From positions 1-26,561 of the IMG/VR virus record IMGVR_UViG_3300048837_002094: a DNA stretch of 26,561 nucleotides. One strand, 5' to 3'. Origin of the DNA: a virus. The stretch's first letter is position 1; each line of letters starts with the position of its first letter. Below, in pieces: positions 20,286-26,561 of the stretch. The translations under genes and the position numbers were made by a program. The notes under the pieces are model-generated. The model ran no database searches and had not been told where the DNA came from. It saw nothing but the letters and a program-made list of their open reading frames with translations.

Positions 20286-20822
20286 CTATCGCAGAAATAT
20301 CGCCTTGACGATGACAACTGTGTCAGTCCCTCCGGAACTCGGGACGTGCCATTTCCCATCGTTGGCAAAGCCACCGCAATTTCCGCTAGTGCAGACCTTA
20401 ATACGATACACCTTCTGTGAGAGAATGAACGGACTTTCAAGCCCAGTGAACGCGATTGTTCCGGCAGTGGGAGGTTCAGGATGCTCGGCGTCGATTTTCC
20501 AATAGATCGTCCCGCTATCAGCTTGTCCGCCGGACCGAATGTGTCTTGTGGGGCGACTTTGCCACAGAGTGCCGCGCAGTTCGGGAGCGAGGCCATATTC
20601 GGCAAACTCGACTTGGTCCTGGGCATTCGATGGTCCCGCCACAACCACGGCAATCGACGTAGGACTGTTGAAGTCCGGCGGCACTTCGCCCTGTGGAACC
20701 CAGTACATAAACGTCCGTTCCTCGAATCCGGACGATTGCGCCATTGAGGGGCTTGCCTCCAGCAACAAACCGAACGTCAATAAACCACACAAAGCAAGCG
20801 TTTTAGCACCAAAGTAATTCAT
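20286..20822 (-). CDS. Small exported hypothetical protein
   Basis: ATG at 20822 has AAGGTG 7 nt upstream and begins a clear signal peptide (MNYFGAKTLALCGLLTFGLL through ASPSMAQ, cleavage after about residue 28). An in-frame ATG at 20858 would bury the signal behind a hydrophilic stretch. The mature part (about 150 residues) is beta-rich with motifs PTSIAVVVAGPSNAQDQV and YRIKVCTSGNCGG (a possible disulfide), and ends DTVVIVKAIFLR. It follows the HAF-type exported protein gene by 136 nt on the same strand. Function unknown; no homologous family recognised. Confidence 0.6.
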   Translation of the reverse strand: MNYFGAKTLALCGLLTFGLLLEASPSMAQSSGFEERTFMYWVPQGEVPPDFNSPTSIAVVVAGPSNAQDQVEFAEYGLAPELRGTLWQSRPTRHIRSGGQADSGTIYWKIDAEHPEPPTAGTIAFTGLESPFILSQKVYRIKVCTSGNCGGFANDGKWHVPSSGGTDTVVIVKAIFLR

Positions 20823-20958
20823 GGAAGCACCTTTTGAATTCAGATTCTGCTCGCGCATTTGCGGTTTTGGTTCCGTGCAGTGCGCAAGCCTGTTCTGCCC
20901 GGAAAACGAAAACGGATATCAGTAGGTAGGATAAGTCTCCTAGCGACGAACTAGTCGC

Positions 20959-22122
20959 TTATTTCGGCAACGCAAGGAATGCCCGCGTCATTCCGCTTGT
21001 GCTGTGCCAACCGTAACCAACAATTTCTTGCTCGTCGTTGATGGCTGCTGCATACTTGAGGTAAGTGAACGGCGAATTGCTTTTCGGCAGGAAGCGGTCC
21101 AGTGACTGCATGGTGCTGGTGGGACTTGACCAAAAAATAGCCTGTTCGCGACTAGTCTTTTTGTCTCTTCCGAACCCGACAACGAATCGTGTCGCATTGA
21201 TTCCCGTGGGAATGCCTCTCTGCAAAAACGTATTTGCGTCCCACGAAAGGATTGTCTTCGTGGCGCCATTCCAAATCACTGCGTTTGCCACGTCGTGTCC
21301 ACACACGGCTCCATTTCGATTGACTCCCCATGCTTCACCCGCGGTATCCAAGACGATTGGAGTTGCATCCGATTCCAAGTCGCCGTCAGCCATGAGCAAT
21401 ATCCCCCAAGCCACGGGCACGCCGTTCGACATCCCGATCGCGAAAGCTCGTCCTTCCGCATTGACCTCGGAAATGGCATGAATCACATCGTAGTTTGACA
21501 TGTCACCATAAGTGGGTAGCGATGGCAAGATAATAGGCAACGTCGCTTGACCCTCATAGACTCGCCAGGCAAGGGCATGAGTCTCTGTCTGCCCATCCAG
21601 ATCCCGAGAGGAGCCGCCGACTACCATGCCCGAAGAATTCAACTTTGTGGCGAAGCTGAAGCTCTCTTCCGGCATCCCAATCAATTCAATCGGGTTGCTC
21701 AACGCGTCATGCCAATGGAATCCGACGGTTTGGCCAGTTAGTTGCTGGCCTTGCCCAACAATGGCACCTCCGGCCGATACTCCATTCGCCTGGCTGCCTC
21801 CGTAGTCTGTCAACAGATACCGAGAAATTTGGGCCTGACTACCCGATCCACTCAAGAGCCAACATGCGGCCCGAGAATTGCCCGACGCGGAGGAGTCAAC
21901 CGAGCCGGCTATCCAACGTCTGCCATCCGGTGTTTTCTGAGAGATGTCCGACGCGAATGAAGTCCCTGAATCCAATGCGACGATATTGAAACCGACGGAC
22001 GTCGATCCGCCTCCGCCCCTATTGGGCTTTTGAGCACTGGCTTCATTGCACAGCAGACTTATGATCATTGCCGTAAGCACAAACCAATGTTTGAATGTAA
22101 TAGTATGGCGAAGGGATGTCAT
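20959..22122 (-). CDS. Exported HAF-repeat-like protein
   Basis: This 387-residue protein has a signal peptide (residues 1-30, HWFVLTAMIISLLCNEASA) and a mature part made of repeats of about 40-60 residues in the style INxxGxVVGxSxxxxGxxHAFLW. Examples are KLNSSGMVVGGSSRDLDGQT, GVSAGGAIVGQGQQL, GVNRNGAVCGHDV and the last INDEQEIVGYGWHSTSG followed by MTRAFLAL. HAF-type extracellular repeats form beta-propeller-like structures of unknown function and are common in planctomycetes. AAAGGAAG lies 5 nt before ATG 22122. The gene follows the kinase gene by 93 nt, so it may belong to the same transcript and be part of the envelope output of the kinase/sigma pair (inference). Confidence 0.7.
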   Translation of the reverse strand: MTSLRHTITFKHWFVLTAMIISLLCNEASAQKPNRGGGGSTSVGFNIVALDSGTSFASDISQKTPDGRRWIAGSVDSSASGNSRAACWLLSGSGSQAQISRYLLTDYGGSQANGVSAGGAIVGQGQQLTGQTVGFHWHDALSNPIELIGMPEESFSFATKLNSSGMVVGGSSRDLDGQTETHALAWRVYEGQATLPIILPSLPTYGDMSNYDVIHAISEVNAEGRAFAIGMSNGVPVAWGILLMADGDLESDATPIVLDTAGEAWGVNRNGAVCGHDVANAVIWNGATKTILSWDANTFLQRGIPTGINATRFVVGFGRDKKTSREQAIFWSSPTSTMQSLDRFLPKSNSPFTYLKYAAAINDEQEIVGYGWHSTSGMTRAFLALPK

Positions 22123-22215
22123 TTACTTCCTTTCCACTAATCATTGAGTTTGAGATTGAGCTACTTCTGGGAGTCCTCGCCACTGAAGGCACTCGCTCGC
22201 ATAAGAGTTCTGTTA

Positions 22216-25200
22216 CTAGCCACCAGAATTAACCTCGTCCTTTTCAGAAAGGCGTGGTTCGTCGATTTCTTCTCCGCCATCGGCGTAGGATTTCCGAATT
22301 TTACGCCAATGCTCCAATTCGTTGTCATTGCCGGAGGATTCATAGAATTGAGTTATCCTGTCACAGGCTTGCTGAAGAATACGCTTCCTGGATCGCTCAG
22401 GGATTTTGTGTTCTTGTCTCATTATCCCGTGGTAACTCTGAAGCAAGATGGGTTCCGCTTCCTCGAGCTTTCCCTGTCCCCTAAGGCTTTCGCCGAGATG
22501 ACTCAGGACATTGAAGTATCCCCACTCGTCGGGCATTTGCTCCAGTCGGATCGCCACCGCCTCACGAGCTGCTGCTTCCGCCTCAGCCCATCGTGAAAGT
22601 CGATTTAGACTGTTTGCGACGATCAATAAAAAGACAGCCCGCTGTCGCTTATCCAACGCTTCGCTCGGCGAATGCAGCCTTTTTGAATCTAAACCGATTC
22701 GTCCTAGGTCCAAGGCTTTTTTGTGATCACCCAGGAGTTCACAGGTCAACGCTAGTTCTTCGAGGCTATCCAGAGTATGACGATGATCATTGCCGAGTCG
22801 TTTCTTACGCAACATCCAGGATTGCTCGTATAGAGACTCGGCTTTTTGTAGATCGCCTACTTCAACATAAACCCACGCCAAGTTGTACATGCTTGCGGTT
22901 GCAGCCGGGTGTTCGGGGCCGAGCTGAGATTTTCTATGTTCCAGTACGTACTCGTGAAGTCCGATCGATTTGCGATATTCGCCGATCCTCGAGTAGGCCG
23001 TAGCTAAGCAGTACATACTCATAAGGGTTTCAGGATGGTTTGGGCCACGCGTCTCCTTCTTTAGCTCTAGTGTTTGCTCAAAAAGCGGGATCGCTTTGAC
23101 CACATCGTTGTTGTCGTAGTAAGCCATTCCCAAGTTATTCATGCAGGTAAGCGTATTCGGATGTTTTGGGCCGAGTACGGCGGTCATTAACTCCAGCGAT
23201 TCCTCGAAGAGCCGAAGAGCTTTTGATAACTCGCCTGTCTCGCGGTATGCCATTGCCAAATTGTTCATGCTCAACAGCGTGTTGGGGTGGCTAGCTCCTT
23301 CCGCAGCCTTTGTTTGTTCTAGATTCTGTTCGAGCAATGGCACAGCCAAGTTCAATTTATCTGCGTCGATATATGCTGTTGCCAAATTGTGAATGCTGTC
23401 GAGTGTGGCGGGATGCTGCAGTCCGAGGCTTGATCTTTTGAGCTCCACCGTCTGCTCAAGTATCAGAATGGCTTTGTCGTATTGGCCAGAAGCTTGGTAC
23501 GCCAATGCCAGGCGGTTCATGCTTTTTAGCATGTCAGGATGCTCGGGGCCGAGAGTTGATTTCCCAAGCTCTAGTGTTCGCTCGAGAAGCGACAAGGCCT
23601 TATTGTTCTGGTTGGTTCCCATATACGCCGCTGCCAGATTGTACATGGTCGCGAGTGTTGAAGGATGTTTGGGGCCAAAAGCTTGATCGAGATGCCGTTG
23701 AACCTTTTCAAAAAGCTCGGCGGCCTCTGTATAACGACCGATGCTGAGTAGGGCATTAGCCAATGTCGCTTGAACTGCAGCACGGATTCGCGGTTGGTCT
23801 GCGAATCGCTCCTCGACCTTCAACAAAGCACGGTCGAGCAGCGTGCTCAGTTTCAGATCGGGATCCGGCTTTAGGTTGGCGTCGAGTTGGGCTTCGGCAC
23901 CCGCCAGCCCCAACAAGTCATTTTGCAGGAAGTCTTGTACCGCCTTGGCAATCGCCGCCTCTTCCACCGCCTTCTTTTCCGCTTCCTCTGCTGCTGCTCT
24001 CTGAGCTGCCTCTGCTTCTTTCGCCTCTCGTTCGGCCGCAGCTGCGGACTCGGCAGTCCGGCGCTGTTCCGCTTCCCGCTCGGCACTCGCGATAGCCCGC
24101 TCTTCCGCACGCGTCGCACGGATCGCTTGCCAGGTCGTGCCAATCAGGCCGATGACCAGAGCCGCGGCTACTGCTGCCGTTGCTCCCAACAAGGCTTTGT
24201 TCTTCCTGGCGAACTTGCGGAAGCGATATCCAGCGCTTGGCGGACAAGCCAACACCGCTTCGTCGTTGAGATACCGCTGGATGTCCATCGCAAACCCGTT
24301 GGCCGTCTCATACCGCCGATTGCGGTCTTTCTCCAGCGCCTTCATCACGATCCAGTCGAGCTCGCCGCGTACCAGCGTCGATAATCGCGCGGGCTCAGTT
24401 TTGCGATTGGCGGCTATGCTCGGGAGAGTTTGGCTGCTGCTGAGCTTGGTGCTCGGTCTGGGTGGCTCCTCCTCGCGGATGATCCGCAACAATTCATCCA
24501 ACGCTGCTTCGCGCATCCGCTTCTTGTCAAACGGCGTGCTCCCGGTCAGTAGCTCATACAGCAGGACTCCCAGCGAATAAACGTCGCTGCGGGTGTCGAT
24601 GTCCAGCTGATTGACCCGGGCCTGTTCGGGACTCATGTATTCCAGCGTCCCGATGATCTGTCCCAGCCCCGTAAACATCGTCTTTTCGGTCAGCGGCTGA
24701 TGGACCGCTTTGGCCACGCCAAAGTCGATCACTTTGGCCACGGGACGACCATCGTATTCGGCGACCAGCACGTTCGAGGGCTTGATGTCCCGGTGGATGA
24801 TTCCTTTCTGATGCGCATGCTGGATGGCATGGCACACGGGAAGGAATAACTCCAGCCGTTCGCGCGGGGTGAGATGGTGTTCGTCGCAGTACAGGGTGAC
24901 GGGCTGTCCCTTGACTAGTTCCATCACGAAGTAAGGCCGGCCGCTGTCGGTGGTTCCGGCATCGAGGACCTTGGCGATGTTGGGGTGGTCCATCATCGAC
25001 AGGGCCTGGCGCTCAGCTTCGAAGCGGGCCAGGACCTGGCGGCTATCCATACCAGGCTTTATCAACTTGAGGGCCACCCGCCGCCGCACAGGTTCGTGCT
25101 GCTCGGCCATCCAGACGCTGCCCATTCCCCCTTCCCCAACCTGCTGCAGCAGTTTGTAGGGACCGATCTGGGTTCCGGGCATCTCGGAGACGGGCATGTC

Positions 25201-25407
25201 GACGGTGGGATCCGGTTGATTCGCAATGGCCGGCCTTTCTAAAAAGCTGTCCGGCTCTGCGTGAGCGCGGAGAAGGGCTCGCACGCGAACAACAAGCTCT
25301 TGGTCACCGCCACTTGCTTCGACCACACGATCTTCCCACTCCTCCGGCGGTACTTTGCCGACGAGTTCAACGAAGATATCTTTGGCTTTTTGAGATTGGC
25401 TATTCAT
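22216..25407 (-). CDS. PknB-type serine/threonine protein kinase with TM segment and TPR domain
   Basis: This 1063-residue protein starts at ATG 25407 with GGAG 7-10 nt upstream; a TTG at 25419 is the longer alternative. An N-terminal region (1-80) is followed by a complete kinase domain: GEGGMGSV (about 91-98), the lysine of VALKLIKPG, the HRDIKPSN loop (about 205-212), DFG in VIDFGVAK (about 228-230) and GTLEYMSPEQA. One transmembrane helix (about 405-425, LLGATAAVAAALVIGLIGTT) leads to an Ala/Glu coiled coil (about 430-495). At least nine TPR-type repeats with LGPEHPxTLxSMxNLAxAY consensus follow (about 545-960). The kinase is cytoplasmic by topology only if the TPR half is outside, an unusual but common planctomycete design. 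Genes of this type often follow an ECF sigma gene, as here (gap 68 nt). Confidence 0.9.
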   Translation of the reverse strand: MNSQSQKAKDIFVELVGKVPPEEWEDRVVEASGGDQELVVRVRALLRAHAEPDSFLERPAIANQPDPTVDMPVSEMPGTQIGPYKLLQQVGEGGMGSVWMAEQHEPVRRRVALKLIKPGMDSRQVLARFEAERQALSMMDHPNIAKVLDAGTTDSGRPYFVMELVKGQPVTLYCDEHHLTPRERLELFLPVCHAIQHAHQKGIIHRDIKPSNVLVAEYDGRPVAKVIDFGVAKAVHQPLTEKTMFTGLGQIIGTLEYMSPEQARVNQLDIDTRSDVYSLGVLLYELLTGSTPFDKKRMREAALDELLRIIREEEPPRPSTKLSSSQTLPSIAANRKTEPARLSTLVRGELDWIVMKALEKDRNRRYETANGFAMDIQRYLNDEAVLACPPSAGYRFRKFARKNKALLGATAAVAAALVIGLIGTTWQAIRATRAEERAIASAEREAEQRRTAESAAAAEREAKEAEAAQRAAAEEAEKKAVEEAAIAKAVQDFLQNDLLGLAGAEAQLDANLKPDPDLKLSTLLDRALLKVEERFADQPRIRAAVQATLANALLSIGRYTEAAELFEKVQRHLDQAFGPKHPSTLATMYNLAAAYMGTNQNNKALSLLERTLELGKSTLGPEHPDMLKSMNRLALAYQASGQYDKAILILEQTVELKRSSLGLQHPATLDSIHNLATAYIDADKLNLAVPLLEQNLEQTKAAEGASHPNTLLSMNNLAMAYRETGELSKALRLFEESLELMTAVLGPKHPNTLTCMNNLGMAYYDNNDVVKAIPLFEQTLELKKETRGPNHPETLMSMYCLATAYSRIGEYRKSIGLHEYVLEHRKSQLGPEHPAATASMYNLAWVYVEVGDLQKAESLYEQSWMLRKKRLGNDHRHTLDSLEELALTCELLGDHKKALDLGRIGLDSKRLHSPSEALDKRQRAVFLLIVANSLNRLSRWAEAEAAAREAVAIRLEQMPDEWGYFNVLSHLGESLRGQGKLEEAEPILLQSYHGIMRQEHKIPERSRKRILQQACDRITQFYESSGNDNELEHWRKIRKSYADGGEEIDEPRLSEKDEVNSGG

Positions 25408-25475
25408 GTCGCACTCCAATGAACAATGCGACCTTTCCGGCGGATCGTCCGGAAAAATCTAGAAATTTTGAATTT

Positions 25476-26033
25476 CTATTCAGCGCCGATTTCGCAACGT
25501 AGCCATGCGCGGGCGTAAGCCCATTGCTCGTAAGCACTTGTGCGAGAAATTCCAAGCGCTTCGGCCGCTTGGGTCATGGAGAAACCGGCGAAATAACGCA
25601 GCTTGACGAGTTGGGCGGCCTGAGGATCTTCAACAGCGAGTTTATTCAACGCCCCATCAATGGACAGCAGCTTATCGTGGCTCGTCGTGATGGCGATGTC
25701 CGCGACGCCAAGCTCGACCCGCTGAAAATCGCCGCCGTGTTTTACCCTCGCTTTCCGGCGAGCTTGTTCGACTAAGATGCGACGCATCGCCTCCGCTGCG
25801 GCCGCAAAGAAATGGCCCCGCGAGTCCCAGTGCTGCGCCTTTTCTACGTCCACCAAACGGATGTAGGCGTCGTGGACAAGCGCTGTAGCTTGCAATATCT
25901 GCCCTGGTTTCTCTTGGGCCAGTCTTGCAGCGGCCAGCTTGCGAAGTTCGTCGTACACCAGAGGCAATAACTGCTCAGCTGCTGAAGGATCGCCTTCCTC
26001 GATTTGCGAGAGAATGGAGGTCACGTCGGTCAT
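25476..26033 (-). CDS. ECF sigma factor paired with the kinase (planctomycete/acidobacterial type)
   Basis: This 185-residue protein starts at ATG 26033 (MTDVTSILSQIEEGDP), the usual N-terminus of this subfamily (TIGR02999-like). A longer frame to 26132 adds unrelated residues. Region 2 includes LPLVYDELRKLAAARLAQEK, TALVHDAYIRLVD and the following WDSRGHFFAAAAEAMRRILV. Region 4 has VKLRYFAGFSMTQAAEALGI, then SRTSAYEQWAYARAWL. In planctomycetes such ECF factors are frequently encoded next to PknB-like kinases and are thought to be regulated by phosphorylation instead of a classic anti-sigma factor. The kinase gene follows 68 nt downstream. The Shine-Dalgarno is weak (AAGTGATG). Confidence 0.88.
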   Translation of the reverse strand: MTDVTSILSQIEEGDPSAAEQLLPLVYDELRKLAAARLAQEKPGQILQATALVHDAYIRLVDVEKAQHWDSRGHFFAAAAEAMRRILVEQARRKARVKHGGDFQRVELGVADIAITTSHDKLLSIDGALNKLAVEDPQAAQLVKLRYFAGFSMTQAAEALGISRTSAYEQWAYARAWLRCEIGAE

Positions 26034-26200
26034 AAACATCACTTGCAAATGAAGCATCGGCCTTGAGAGAGGATTTTCAATGGGATGCCGACGCCAATCG
26101 TGATTATACGATTCCTGCAGATTCAATTCCACATGCCGATCGCAGGCCGGCTAAGCAATTGATGAGTTGATTTATAATGGCATCACCGTGAAATTACTCA

Positions 26201-26412
26201 ATGGCGCGGTTTCGCACAGTAGTGCGAGGAGATGCCATCGAGTTTGCCGATCCCAAGTTTCGCGAGGAACTGGCCTACTGGATTGGCCAAGGGGTATTTG
26301 GAACCAGTTGGCTCATGTCAAAGATAGGTAAACTGGCGGTGAGTTACATCGACATGGGAAAGTCTCAGGCCAAGAAGGATTCGGACATCCTCATGAGCTC
26401 ACCAATCGTCGG
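26201..26412 (+). pseudogene. Nitroreductase remnant, right copy (internal fragment)
   Basis: The plus frame from ATG 26201 reads MARFRTVVRGDAIEFADPKF, then REELAYWIGQGVFGTSWLMS and KIGKLAVSYIDMGKSQAKKD, then SDILMSSPIVGII. This matches the interior of Acg-like nitroreductases. The N-terminus and the C-terminal half are absent, and after about 26412 the frame runs into the antisense of the next gene. A perfect TATAAT lies at 26173-26178 on this strand, but no -35 box matches at 17 bp. The fragment shares 37 bp with the left remnant. Confidence 0.55.
26287..26323 (+). repeat. 37-bp direct repeat, right copy
   Basis: This copy has 34/37 identity with 19994-20030, in the same orientation. Its reading frame is the intact nitroreductase frame here, which suggests this copy is closer to the ancestral sequence. 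Confidence 0.9.
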
Positions 26413-26561
26413 GATAATTTGTACCCGGCCGCCTCGTATGCGGTCTTGATCCAAGCGATCAACTCCGCGTCCACTTCTTTGGCGTCAGTGAGCTTCACCT
26501 TGTAGTTGCACATTTGTCCGGCCGGCAGCTGCTGGAGGCGGTCGGTAGCTTCGACACCCTT
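26391..26561 (-). CDS. 3' end of a minus-strand gene entering from the right edge
   Basis: The last 56 codons of a gene enter from the right edge and end at TGA 26391-26393. The visible protein reads KGVEATDRLQQLPAGQMCNY followed by KVKLTDAKEVDAELIAWIKT and AYEAAGYKLS. The LTDAKEVDAELIAWIK helix pattern is typical of small DUF1801/DUF5655-like proteins, although I cannot name the family with certainty. The final codons and the stop are the antisense of the nitroreductase remnant, so the natural C-terminus may have been replaced at this junction. Confidence 0.55.
   Translation of the reverse strand, partial: KGVEATDRLQQLPAGQMCNYKVKLTDAKEVDAELIAWIKTAYEAAGYKLSRRLVSS

Noticed and set aside
20219-20653. 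Minus-strand ORF of 144 codons overlapping the exported protein
   Set aside because: It overlaps the signal-peptide-bearing frame that has a good ribosome site; its own sequence is Arg/Ser/Pro-rich without features.
23763-24384. Plus-strand ORFs opposite the kinase
   Set aside because: They are antisense of the coiled-coil and TM region of the kinase, whose Ala/Glu-rich codons naturally give long open antisense frames.
26173-26178. TATAAT as a promoter for the right nitroreductase remnant
   Set aside because: The -10 match is perfect, but no -35 element is found at 16-18 bp, and AT-rich hexamers of this kind occur by chance.
19994-26323. 37-bp direct repeat as phage attL/attR
   Set aside because: The repeats bracket host-type signalling genes and not the phage block, lie in gene remnants, and no integrase or tRNA is present.

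Overview
The window looks like a planctomycete chromosome segment that carries a degraded tailed-phage (siphovirus-type) module. The planctomycete assignment is inferred from three things. The first is an ECF sigma factor directly followed by a PknB-type kinase with a transmembrane segment and a tetratricopeptide C-terminus. The second is a HAF-repeat exported protein. The third is a set of phage structural proteins whose style (protease-capsid fusion, DUF2190 protein, paired tail-tube-like proteins) I associate with prophage islands of that phylum. Nothing here fixes a genus, and no rRNA or tRNA gene was seen.

Layout. (1) 1-12.5 kb, all on the minus strand and tightly packed, is a late morphogenesis module. 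In transcription order it holds a small pre-portal protein, a portal, a prohead protease-major capsid fusion, a DUF2190 protein, a signal-peptide-bearing trypsin-like protease, head-tail connector proteins, a large tail/adhesion-like protein, an HK97 gp10-like protein, two tail-tube-like paralogues, a small tail protein, a tail assembly chaperone pair that overlaps in the -1 frame, the tape measure, and the start of a further tail gene. (2) 12.5-14.4 kb is a poorly coding stretch with a decayed copy of the pre-portal gene start and a few small hypothetical ORFs. (3) 14.4-16.9 kb is a patchwork. A terminase large subunit lacks its ATPase half, a short opposite-strand segment holds the end of one gene and the start of another, a primase/helicase-like ATPase lacks both ends, and an AAA_24 ATPase lacks its C-terminus. 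This is either serial deletion and inversion in a dying prophage or a chimeric assembly. (4) 16.93-17.41 kb holds a plus-strand four-helix-bundle gene bracketed by inverted heptameric repeat arrays. The arrays have become the N-terminus of one neighbouring phage gene and the C-terminus of the other. (5) 17.4-19.9 kb holds early phage genes: a PD-(D/E)XK/Cas4-like nuclease, a zinc ribbon, a small protein, and a sigma-70-like factor. The sigma factor sits behind a perfect Shine-Dalgarno, a strongly structured leader that can form a pseudoknot, and an array of TTCCCA/TGGGAA operator-like motifs.

(6) 20-26.1 kb is host-type. An ECF sigma factor, a 1063-residue Ser/Thr kinase, a HAF-repeat exported protein and a small exported protein are all on the minus strand with spacing that suggests one operon. 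The likely theme is envelope signalling plus exported proteins. (7) This block is bracketed by two plus-strand nitroreductase remnants that share a 37-bp direct repeat (34/37 identical). The window ends inside the 3' end of an unrelated minus-strand gene whose stop codon lies in the nitroreductase remnant.

The strongest candidates for something not routinely described are the repeat-bracketed four-helix-bundle element, the structured leader and operator array in front of the phage sigma factor, the phage-borne secreted trypsin-like protease, and the scrambled replication/packaging block. All functional calls rest on reading motifs by eye; no database search was possible.
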